Shown here: positions 1 through 12,500 of the stretch, piece by piece
Numbering within the stretch: position 1 is the first letter of the stretch
Layout of the letters: each line of letters begins with the position of its first letter
Assembly: GCA_022316685.1 (NCBI GenBank)
Contig: JAKJHU010000132.1
Coordinates: 1,186,390 to 1,250,389, forward strand
Origin: Progne subis subis
Lineage: Eukaryota; Chordata; Aves; Passeriformes; Hirundinidae
Length of the DNA stretch: 64,000 nucleotides
Direction of reading: 5' to 3'
The notes under the pieces: model-generated
Seen by the model: only the letters and a program-made list of their open reading frames with translations
Database searches by the model: none
Told to the model about the DNA's origin: nothing
Translations under genes and position numbers: made by a program

Positions 1-671
1 CTCCAAATTCCTGCTGGGACAGACAAACTCCATGGGCTGGAGCGCATTGTGCTCCCAGGTCACACAGCCAGTCTGACTTTGCCTTCAGGACACGGAGCTC
101 CTTATTAACCATCAGTGCAACAAACCCCACCACGGCCCACTAATCTCTTGCCAATCTGACATCTCAATTATCAAAAGATTTAAATCGTATATAGATTACC
201 TCAATCACAACACATTTCATGGAGCAGCATTACAATCTACAGAGGAGACTGATAACTCTGTCCCTTGCAAATTCTTACTGGCATTTCATAGGTTTTGTCC
301 TCTGTTCTCTCATTTAGTCACCTGCAATGTCATTATTTGTGGGAAAGGGAAAATAACAGCAGTTCTTGCTGCACCAGCAAGTGCTGCTACTGGATACAAG
401 AACCAGAATCCCCAAATCATTGAGGCTGAAAAAGACCTCTGAGATGAGAGTCTAACCTGTGACCAATCACCACCTTGTCAACCAGATCACAGCACCGAGT
501 GCCACATCCAGTTATTCCTTTAGCAGCTCCAGAGATGGTGAAACTGGATTCAAACCTCCAGTGTCAAACAGAATGGGCACATGTTTATTTTTATACCTTC
601 AAAAAAACCCCATAGCTTTTCCAAAATGACCAACAGAATGAAACAAATTCAGACAAGAATCCTTGGAGTAC
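1..671. other. XRN2: XRN2 intron 17 (partial)
   Basis: Intron downstream of exon 17, cut by the window edge. Holds an old CR1 fragment at about 405-545. No exon of XRN2 was found in it. Confidence 0.8.
405..545 (-). mobile_element. CR1 LINE fragment (old)
   Basis: Antisense CR1 3'-region phrases are readable: TGAGGCTGAAAAAGACCTCTGAGAT, then GTGCCACATCCA and CCAGAGATGGTG. Diverged and truncated; no coding remnant. Confidence 0.7.
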
Positions 672-807
672 CTGATAATAATATCTGAGGACCCAGCAAA
701 GCCCTTCCACATAGGACTGCACAACCTTGCGACGGAATTTCTCATCTGAGGCATCCACATCAAATTTGTTTTTATAGTAGCGCTGCTTCCAACCAGTTTC
801 CCACAAC
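672..807 (-). CDS. XRN2: XRN2 exon 17
   Basis: Residues R510-Q555, including [20 protein letters not shown] and [15 protein letters not shown]. The donor is CAG|GTACTC. The next exon (expected to begin GCASWKWYYPF) is not present in bases 1-671. Confidence 0.97.
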
Positions 808-3800
808 CTGCAACACAACCAGGCACGGGTAACATGTTACCATAGATAGGCACTTCAACAGACACACATCTGAAGGTCTGAATTAAGGTGCAAGGCAAAG
901 CCACTTGCTACTTCAGTTGCCATTTGCATACAGTTTAGATGAAGGCGGAAAAAGTGATGATTAGCAGCAACAGAATAAAATGTGACTGTTGGCAGAACTG
1001 AGTTTTCCCGCTACCCCAAATATAAAGACAAGTAAATGCAATACAGTTTCTGTGTTCTGCTGCTGTTCAGACGAGCTGTAATTACCAGAGGCACTTCTGC
1101 AGCTCAGCACCCCATGCTTGCTGCCTTACATCAGATGAGGTCCCTTTTACCCAGGATTTTCAGTCTCTCAGGCCAGAGGTGGACATTGCAATCGCAGGAG
1201 CCACCTCAGCCACAGTTCATCCTTCCTTCACACAGCTCCCCCTCATGTCTGTACACAGATGGGGCAGGGAAAACAAACACTGGTTTCTCTTTCACACACA
1301 GGCAGCTGCACCCTTCAGTTCTGCCGTATCACATCAGCAAAGAACCAAACTGGTTAAACCACATAATGATTTATCTTCTTACACAGAATTTTATTCCAAA
1401 CCACTCCAAGAGGTCATCTCAAGCTGACACTGGTCAGACTCCCCTAGAGCCCTAAATCCTGTACATGGAGCTTTAGGAGAGAGCCATGATCCATTTATGC
1501 TTCCTTACAGGATGCACACCCCTTTGGCTCTGCAGAGAGGATCTTCCCTTGCTTCTGTTTTAAGACAGTTGCTCAGGACACTTCCTAAATCCTTCCAAGA
1601 TAATTCACACAGATGAGCAAGCAAAGAAGCCAAGAGATGCTTCCAATACTTCCAGGAAAGCAGGTGAGCAAGGACAGAGCTCTGGCACTGAAAGCTCGAG
1701 GGATGGAGTCAAGAACATCTGCAGGCTCTGAGCTGCCTGGCAGACAGACACTTGCAGAAATTTAAAAAACCTTTCTGTAAGATAAAACCCATCTGTAGCC
1801 GACTGCAACAATTTGTTCTGGTTTCAAAGTCATTCTAAATACGGAATATATTTTCACAAATAGCGTGGTTATATCTAGGATATCAACACAGCTCTTTTTA
1901 GTTACAATGCCAAGCATTGAATTAATTTCCACTCAGAAAAGGATGCCAAAAAAAAAAAAAAAATTGAGTTACAAAAGCTTAAAAACTATGGTTGAATGTA
2001 GCACATCCTTTTCCTTGGCAATACCAACCCTGTCAAAGCCACTGCTGCTTGTGAATCACCACAGTTCATTCATACTGTTCAAGCTTCTTTTAGCAGCTCA
2101 GCTAATACTCAGATGGAAATCAGATAATTTATCCTTAAAATTTATGACTTTTATGTAAAAATTCTGCTTGCTTAAGATTAAAAAAAACAAACAAAAAACC
2201 AAACAAAAAACAAACAAAAAAAACCCCCAAAACCCCCAAAAAACAAAAAAAAACAAAAAAAACCCCAGTCCATTCAGATATAGACACACAGGAAAGAAAC
2301 AACAACGAGAGCAAGAATTGTGGTATTGGAAGAGCTGATGGGCTATACGTCACAAATACATTGTGATGAATATGACCAGAACGCCACAAGAGAAGAACCC
2401 TGAGTGTTTTCTCACATCCATCCATGGCCTGACTCCACAGAAAATAAACCCTTGTGGCTGCATTTCTCAGGAACAGCTGTAAGGGCCTTCACCCTTGACT
2501 CAAACAGCAAGAGCTCCATTGAAACCCTTTATCAATGCAGAAGACTCACTGGTGGTTAATTCCCAGAAAATTCCCATCTCAACCATTCCAGGCTTAGCCT
2601 TCCAGGACAATGCAAGAACTCAAGAGACAAACCAGGGCCTGCTGCAAACCAAAGATGGAGGAGAGCACTGGAAGTGAGGACAGATACCGCTGCCCTGGTG
2701 CACACATGCGAGCCATGTGGGTTAAACAGCTCCCAGATTCCAGGAACAGCAGCATTCCACTCACATAATCAGGGAATGTCTCGCCAAGCTCGGTCTCAGA
2801 GGGAGCAGTGGCTTGGAGGCTGCAAACCTGCACGCATACTAATCTGGATACTTAGCTTGAACAGCCAGAGCTCACCCATCTCACTGGAATTTACTGGATA
2901 ACCTCACCCTCCACATTAATTACCACTGGATAAAAAGATCACAGAAAAGCATCTGAAGTCACCACTGCACTGAGCTAAATGGCATTAATTAGGCTGCATC
3001 TGTCTCAGCAATTTGCGAACAAAGTGCTACAAAAAATGGCTTCACCTGATATTATCCTCTGGCTCCGGTTCACTGTCACTGTCCTCAGCTTTCCGCTTAA
3101 TTCCTCCTCCCAGGGACGGGCTGCCATCAGGAGTCATGCAGGTGTTTGGAGATGCTGAAGTTGTCTGGGGTCAGAATTATTACAGATAAATAGAGGAAGG
3201 CGGGGGGAAGAGAAGGATTTATTAGGCTTTTAAAATTCAAGTTAATATTAACAGTTCTGTGATAATCACAGGCCTTCTCTTCAGCTCCAAAAAAACCTCC
3301 AGGCAAAGGCTGCACAACTCTTTACCCTAAAGTCAAGGGGCAAAAGGGAAAACCTCATCCCTGCTAAAAGGCAGACATTGATGCACAGAGGCAAAGATGT
3401 CACCGGCTTTGAGAAAGAAAAGTATGCAATAAACAGAGTATGAATTGATTCAAAAATGCCATTCTGGATATATTCCAATTTTGGAATACCACTGCATCTT
3501 CTGTTACAACTTCCTTTTGTGGCACTAGTGAAAAAAGGTGCTTCCAACTCAGAACTGCCAGAATATACTCAAGAGTTCCTTCACAGCTGGTCTCAAACTC
3601 CTCTCAAATTTATCTATATTTATATCGATATTTATAATATTAGAGCCTAAAAGAAATGTATTCCATTCCATAAAGGGACTAATTTGCGTAACTCAGGTGC
3701 AAAGCAAGTTTTGAGATTAAAAGGGAAGAGCAGCAGAAATTATATCTTGAAAAAGCATGTTGCATTTAGACTTCAGAGACAGAACACATCTCTATGATGA

Positions 3801-6552
3801 AAAGAGCTTTTAATTTGTTTGCTGTGTTTGGATGCAGCTTTAGACCCAGAAAGAAAATATTTGTCATAATTGTTATTTAAAGTTAACAGAACTGCTAATG
3901 GCACTTATTTCCAGTCTTCCCACACTAATACCTTGCCCAAAACTTCATCCAAGTTTCTCCCTTCCCCAGGGAAAAGCATCATTCCAAGCAGAAAAAAATG
4001 AGTCAATTTCATTCAAGCAGGCTTAGAAAAATCAGTTATTAAAAGCCACTTCCTTGAAGAATAATGTTTGAGGTGTCAGCTTTTCAAGAAAACTCAGTGG
4101 GGCAGAGAAAAAGGCGCCTGGAGTAACACGGACTGCAATTGGACTGCAATTCTTTCCTTCCCTGTTCAAACGCTTCTGAACATCTACTCACAGAGTTCTG
4201 TCTGTCGTGCATCCTCATCTCAAAGGCAGCTTGTCGAGGGTTACAGATTGCCTGAGGGCTGGATCGATTTCCCAGGGCTTGAGGGGAAAACTGGCCACCA
4301 GGAATAAAGGAAGGCTGATCCCTCTGCAAGATAAACACAGACGAGGCTGATGAAAGAGTTGTGTGATCTTCCATGCACTGTGATTATGCTCTCACAATTT
4401 TTAGATTAACGTTATGGGGAAATGAATGCACAAAGGCACATTTTTAAAATACGGAATAGAAAAAAAATCAACCTAAATTTTTTTGACTTTGAAATAGCTT
4501 ACACACAGGTCAGCAAACACTGTGATTACACATGCAGTTCCAGTCTCTAAAAACTGAGGTAGACATTTAAATTCTTGCTAGTTTCTGCATTGGGTGAGGA
4601 ATTCACTTACCTTCAATCTCTTCCTTTTTTCTTTTTGTCGTCTTTTAAAGTTATCCTAAATGAAGAACAAAGGGAAATAAAGTCAGTCAAGGACACAGAT
4701 TCCTTGGCAAATGATTTCACCATAATCCTCAACTGACCAGGCCACAAGGTTTTTAGGGAATGTTCTGAATAAGACCTGGGTCAATTCTTGTGTCTGTAAA
4801 TCCAACAGAAATGAGATGGAATTTTCTAGCCTACCCTGAAAATCTATGGAGAAAAAAAACCAGCTGGATACTCAAAGCCCCAAAACTTTGGTGGCTTAAA
4901 TGATTTACTAAATTTATCTGCAACCTTACTTGACGGTGACAGCAGTGTCAAAGCATACAGACTCCTTGCCTGCACTGCAGAGCTGCCCAAAAAAAGTGTC
5001 AGAGAGACATTACAGACTTAGAAATAGGGAGAGACTCAAGGAAAGGTATTTCTTATTCTGTGATTCCTGGACCAACTGAAAATTTGAACATCAAACTGGC
5101 ATTTCCAGGAAAAGAAACTCAGCTGGAAGCACAAGATTCTTTTTTGAGCCTAGAATAATTCACCAGAGATTACAGCAAAGAAAATACAATTTTTGTTTTC
5201 TTTTCTTATTCTCTTAAAGGAGTGTCTCTGGCTAACAGTAAGTGTTTAAAAACAAACTCCAAGAATGTCAGAAGAACAACAAAAAAATTACATCATCATC
5301 TTTCCTCTTTTTGAAAATACTGTCTTCAACTTCCCCAACAGCCAGCATGATCATCTGGACCCGCTGCAGGTTCACAAACCCACTTTCAGTCAGGTAGCCC
5401 TGCAGGTCAGAGAATAACAGAGTTGAAAAGCCATCCCGCTTTGTGGCAAAGACCCAGATATTTTTAAAGGAAAAGGAAAAACTCTCACCCCAGTTTTGTG
5501 CACCACGTTTTTATAGATGTTAACCAAGCGATCGATTGCTCCCTCCCTAAACACAAACCACAGGGTGAGACTTCTGGTAGTGAAAAGCACAGGAGCTGTT
5601 CTTGCAGGAAAAAAAAACCAAAACAACACACTCTCATCTACCTGATCTCCAGAGATGGCAGATGAGGAAGGAAGTCATTCCCCACAAAGAAGCACATGAA
5701 GACCCAGTCATCAACACTCCTTTCAAAATCAAAAGTGAAAGGCAAGCTGGCCATGGTGAGTTCTCTCTCCAAGTACTGCAACACACACACAAGAAAAAGG
5801 AGCTCAGAGAACACTGCACAGGGTTTGAATGGTATTTACAGCCAGCAGCTGCAGCAGCTGCTGCACCTCACCTCTCGCAGGACACACAGGCGGATGAAGA
5901 TGAACTCTTGCTCCGAGATTGGCAGGGTGTCAGCAAACTGATCATGCTGAAATCAGAGGAGATGCACATCAGATCCAAGTGCATCCCAGGACTTCTCCAG
6001 CCCCACTTGCAAGGGTTGCTTCAAGAGGAGTTGAGAGAGATCCAAAAACAGGCTCCTAAGTCCTTGTGCCAAGCATGTATTCTGCTACTTTGCACATCTG
6101 CTCAGCTACTGATTGTTTGTTCTCATTCAGTGGGAAAAACCCCAAACAAGGAAACACAAGTGTGGATACCAGGTTTCGCATGAGACTTTTGTATTTTTAC
6201 TTCTAAGAGGAAATCTAGGTATTTCCAGCAACAATTTGCACCGTGCCCCAGCAAAAACAAACAGCAAGAACGATTTGAAAATCTCCTTATACACTAAATT
6301 AAGATTTAAAAAATCCTAGAAATAGCAAAATTCTTACCTTTCCTTGTTTCTCTCTGGGCAGACCTTGGCAATCCTTAACCTCATGCCCCATCTGGTTACA
6401 GAGAGCGCATGGCTTGGGTTTGTTTGGTTTGAACTCTTCCCTAATGATGGTGAAGTTTGGTTCATGTGTTGCTAAGCCAAGCATGATCAGATCAGCTACC
6501 AAGCAAAGGAGAAGAATAAAATGTGAATAGGGATAAACATCATCAAGTTCTG

Positions 6553-6592
<40 letters not shown>

Positions 6593-9500
6593 GAAGCAAA
6601 GTGGATTCTGTCTCAAGCAAGATGTTGATGTGATTACCCCGAAACCACAAGCAAGAGAGAACTCACCATCAGCCCCACACAGACAGTGGTGAGTGTTTGG
6701 GTCATGGTTTGGCTGAGCTGCACAAAAGAAAATTACATTTTGTCAAAGTCATGCAACATAAATTATTACTGAACGTATCTTAACTTAAAACAAAATATCC
6801 ACATTTATTGGAATTTTACCTCTTTGTCTCCTAATGTAATCCATGATTTTATGCTCCCCTTCACCAGGAGCACTGGCATCTGACAAAATAACCTGAAAAA
6901 CATTCAAATCATGGCAACAATTAATGCTGCCATGGGAAAAAACCCAGTAACTTGTATACTGAACACAGCATCTGACTTATGAATACTTGAAATTCTGACT
7001 TGTGGCTTGAGCTAAAATATTGTGATTGAAGATGAAATTATTTACAAGCAAAGAGCAGTGAAGAGACCTTCACCTTCCTCTACCAGCTCCAAGCTGAAGC
7101 TGACATTAATTCAGCTTCCACCAAAATGATCACGTCACATTTGATGTGTCCTGATAAATTATCAGGGCAATGAAATAGGCACTAGAGAACTCCCAGATTC
7201 AACTCATTGATGCACTGAAGCAGGATCTCATCACCCTCTCCTCACCCTGATGAGACTTAGTGTTTATTAAACCCCTGTCTGACGGGCAGAATCAAGCAGA
7301 GCCAACTGCCCTCTAATTAGGGCACTTGAACAGTCAACTTGCAGCACATAGCACAGGCAGCTGCATTTCCTGCCCGCACTGCCCCTTGTGTGCAGCAGTG
7401 CCATCACAGACAGAACTGGGGGGAGCAGAGTGACCGAGCAAGACGGGGTCAATCTCTGAACCCAGAAAGGCAAGAAAGCTGACACCTGTTATTTTCACTG
7501 CCTGCTATTACAGCAACGGAGAAAATGCAGCCTGCCGACGGAGCAATTACAAAAAAGAAACAGTGTGAAAGATACAACTACAATGTATTTTCACACTTCC
7601 CCCAAGAGCAGAAAAAGTATTCCTAAAGCCCTGTCTCCTATTATGTGAAATAGTGGCTTCTAGCGGCGCACCGGCTCCTTGCCCTTCAATGAAATCACAG
7701 CGAATGGTGCCGGGATATGGAGTTATCAGCATGGAATGGATCTCCGAAGCCTCAGCAGGACGTACACGTTGGCCTGCTGTTAATAACAGCTCACAGCCAG
7801 GCCAAGAGCCAAATCTGTTAAATTTCTACTCTTCAATTGGATCCTAGCCCAGCCCAAACACCTCCTTCACCTCCCTCAAGTGTGAAAGTGGGAAACTCAC
7901 TGTCAGGTTCTTCCAGCCTGGGTCGCTGTTCAAGCGGTCAGCGATGTAATAGCGGAGGCATTTAGCAAGATTGTCCATAAACTCAGTTCCCTACAAAGGG
8001 TTGGAAGGAAAAGGAATTAAACCAACATTCAGCCCCTGGCAAAGGCTGGGTACAGGCCCAGGCCACTCACCGGGGTGATACAGTTGCTGTCAAACCTCTC
8101 CTTCACCTCCTCTGGAGGCAGAAAGCCACCTGGAGCAACAGAAACAGAGAGCAGAGTTACATCCAGATGGACCATTGGCAACATTTTTGCATGGAAAAAC
8201 CCAGACAGCCCCCCTGGGAATAATTAACTCACTGAAATCAGTCTGTTTAATAAAATTCATGCAAAACCACACCAAACCAATTCTTACTATTGCATTACCT
8301 CCATACTACAAGGTGTTACCACATTTACAAACACTGTTACTTCAGCAAGGTGGTTTCAAAGCCCAGACAACAGCAACGCATTCCCCTCTCACTCCAGCTG
8401 TTGTCACCACCACCCTCAAAGTTGCTCTGAATTTTATTTTCTTACTGAATTTAGAGTTTCCACTGTCAAGTAACTCCCCATGCTGGCAGCTTATTTATCC
8501 CTGTTACAGGAGTATTTCCACCTGATCCCTGCTTTTAAGCCTCAATTCTCCTTTCATCAAGCCCTACAAACATGTACTTCTTTCCAGAAGGGCTTTGGTT
8601 GTTTCTCACTGCATTTATCCCTAGTCTTCCGTTCAATTTATCTTCAAAAGGAATTAAGAGCACTTAGCACAAACTCATTTCAGGCAGGAGACTCAAGAAG
8701 AAAAGATGACATTTTGTTTTGTCTCAGTTCTTAACTTTGGAAAACACAGATCCAGCCTTCCCCAGGCTTGTTCTCCCTTTCTCCCAGCAATGCACACACA
8801 GCCCTTCTCTAAACCTTACAGAGGTGATCAAATAAGGTGATTCTCATGGAAAAACCTCTCATAAGGCCACTGTCCTACCTTTGGCCAGAATTTCTTGTCG
8901 TATTTTTTGCTTCTCCTCAGCAGCTTCCATTCCCTCCTTTGAGGCTCTGAATCTCCTGGACCGCTGTTGATTCATTTTGGCACGTGGAGCCTAGAAGTAC
9001 AGGAGAGCTTGTGTCACTTTTTGCATCTGGACAATCTCTTGTGTCCTGAGAGCTGCTTTGGGTCACAAGTAATTACAAAGAGTTGATCTCTCATCAGACC
9101 TACTGCTGGCCTGGTTGGATGGAGCAACCTGTGCTAGTGGAAGGTGTTCCTGACCGTGTGGAAGCAGGAGATCGTTAAGGTCCCCTCCAGCACAAATCAT
9201 CCAGTGATTCTGTGTACTGAGGAGAGACGAGGCTTTTCCAGCTGGAAACCCAATGTGTCAATACTCACCACTCCATCTATGGCCATGTAAAGAAGTCTCC
9301 TTGGTCTCACAATGTTGAAGATCCTGTCGATATACTCAAAATCGCCACCATCATTTCATCTTCATTTTTGGGCGCTGGCCTAAAACATAGAGCATTCAAT
9401 TTAACACCTGAAATGCTGTCAAGTAAAGGGAGAGAGATGTCACCTGCAAAGAGTCTTACTTGTCCTCTGGGTGCGTGCAGGGGTGAATGATGCCGTTCAT

Positions 9501-12500
9501 GTCCAGGTAGAGGTTGTCGAACTCCACCTCGTTGGGGTTGGGTTTGCTCGTGTCAATGGGCACCTTGACGCCATTGCACTCTTTGGCCTGAGGATGCAGT
9601 GAGGACAAGGATTTCAGCACAAATAACCAGCAGCTATTAATGCACAGACTCATGTAAGTTTGTTTTGGTTTTAATGGCAGCAGAAGAAAAAGAGAGCAAT
9701 AAGTACCCACACGACCTGCAACTGCACTTTTTGCTATTAAACAGCACTTCTTTCTATAGCTGTTTTTAACCAGAAAAATGATGGTGGGTTATAGCAGTGC
9801 TCATTTCTGCTAACAAGAGAAGTTCCCATCTCTCATATTATTTCTTCATCCTAAATCACCTAGAGCCACCCGTATTCCTGGACTGCTCCGGCAGTGGATT
9901 CTACAACATCCTCAACAACTGTGGTCACTTTTGTTTCCTCACCATAATTTCAGGTTTGTTTTGTTTGGACCATTGTTATTGGGTTTGAGGTTTGGTTTTG
10001 TGGTTAGTTTGATCAAAAGGCAATTAGCAACACTGATTTTCCCTTCCACCAGCCACAGGCATAACACACACGGATTAAACTCCAAGAGCATGGAAGAGAC
10101 AGGAGCTGAGCAAAGGAAAGCCTGATGATTTTCAGAGGAATTCTGGCTGGAATGGGTTGTAACACACCCAAAGGTGTCACAAAGCATGCTCTTGAACAGC
10201 TGGGCAAAAAGCCAAGTTTAAAAATGAATGGCATGTTCTGAGGGTAAAGGCTATGGTCACAGGATTGCCTGGGATGGGGGAAAACGAGGATACCGCTGGG
10301 TGTCCCATCATATGGAGCTCGGTAGCTGCTGCTGAGCCAACATCAAGCAGTTCCCTGAACTTCTGTCTGCAGACTGCCTGCTACTCACTGAGTGAGTTCC
10401 CCACATCTCTGATGAAGGAAAAAAACCCCAAACTTAGAGATCATACCGACAACTTTGGACAATTTTCCTGTTTAAAGCAGCAGCAGGACTGGCTGACTTC
10501 TCACCGCCAAAATTAAATGCTCTAAAGCCTTGATTTGGTATTTATGCTTGGCACAGTTATCCTGACAGATTCTACCCCCAAGCACTGTTTGCTTCCTTTA
10601 CTGAGCTCTCCAGACACACACACACACACATTCAAATGACTTTGTGTTAGCAGAAACTAAGTGGCGGTGCAAACATTGTACCTTCCTCTGGGCTACACCC
10701 CTGGATTCTCCTTGATCTCTAGCCACCCCCTCTCCCTAGCTAAATGGGATTGAGAAGGAATCCCAGCTCTGTGAGGCAGAAAATGAGCCCCCCTTCACAA
10801 ATCCACTGGGGTTCTCACACGGCAGCTGTGTGGAAGGAAGGCTGAAGTATCTGGCAGTGATATCTCTTGTGATATAACTAAACTGTTCACTTCTCATCTA
10901 CGGCCTCTTTTGAAACCACTGAAAACAGATCTTCAAATATGATACTTTAGCTGCAGCTTTATTAATTCCTATTCATTTGATTAAGAATATTCTCTTTTGG
11001 ATTTTTTATTATCTTCAAGATCTTCCTCTCATTCTTACTGCACAGCCTAAGAAGAAGATTTTTTCTTTTTCTTAAATCTGATTAATCTAGCAAGGTAAGA
11101 GAACAAGGATCAACTTTTCAATATTTCAAAGAGACAAGCTACCGGGAGACATAAAATATCTGATTAGAGAGATTTAAGCAATCCTAAAACACACAGAGAG
11201 CTGATTACATCGTGACAGAAGCTTAAATTCATCAACAGTATGACAAACTACAGCTTCTCCTTGCTGCCCTAAATCCACTCTCAGATTTATGACCAGATTT
11301 GAATGTTAAAAAATGTTAATGAGTATGATTTATCCATGTGCTGTCCTGGCTGTAATTGCAACGTGCTCTTCAGTTGGAACAAGGCAATGTGGATGAGGAG
11401 AGCAGGAGCTGCCACTTCACTTATGGCAAATCCAACTCAAGGAATTTGTTGTGTCTTTCCACTTATTTTAATAAAGAACCTTGGCTGGTATAAGTTCGGT
11501 TATTAAAGACTGAAAAAAAGGGACACACAATCAGTAAAACCAGGGCTATACAAACCTTTGTCTTGCCTAAATGTGAGAGCAGCTTTGATTACAGAGAGAT
11601 TAATCTGAACATTTACAAGTCTGCTGAAAAAGGCAAATCTGTTCTTAGAGACAACTGTCCCGAACTGTTACAGATGTAATTGCTTAAATGGCAGCTGCTT
11701 ATCAATAACAGATTCTAAAGGATTATCCAGGACAGCCCTAAATTAAGGGTTCCCAGAGCCTCAGGACAGGTCACATCCAGGAATTTGGTGTAGATACTAG
11801 AAGAGCCAGTGCTGCTGGAGCTCAGCATTAAGGGAAACTGTTAAGCCCACAGCCCCCCTTTTTTTTCTATAAAAATTCCCAGACAAATTCTTAGATCTTA
11901 ATTATCCTCCATTAAAAATTCACTTCTTGCAGTGACAGGTGAAATAAACTTCCCACCTTGCTGAGCAGGCCTGAAATCACAGCTGTAATAAAATCACAGC
12001 AGCAACAATTTTAACCAAATCTCTGCTTCACTGCCTGAACCTAGAAAACGAAAACACCCTCGAAAAGCACAGAGCTGAATATCCTGCTGCAGGCAGGGCA
12101 CATGTGCAGCCTCAACATGGAATTCCACCACCTCACCCTCTTTTCCCTGATCTCCTCCACTATGCTCCCATATTTTATCCCCTTCCATGTGTTTCCCCAA
12201 GGTGAGCGCACCTCGGGAGGAGGAGCAGAGGGGCAGAAGCCCCAACACATGTCCCTGAATTTTCCAAACCAGTGATAGGGAAGAGCAGAACACAGCCAGT
12301 ACAATCCAACAAAACAGAACACAAATTATTTGGAAAAGCCTATAGGAAAGCAGCTTGGGAAGCAAGAACTCCAGTGTCTGCCTCCTCAGAAAGACTTAAG
12401 TTAACCCTGAGGAGGAGAACTCGCCACACTCAGGGTACAGTAAATCCACCACGGCGCAGCCATTCAAAGTCTGCTGAGGAAGGGAAGACTCAACCCCTCC

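Noticed and set aside
2098..2425. Phenylalanine-rich minus-strand frames
   Set aside because: Translation of the A/C-rich simple repeat.
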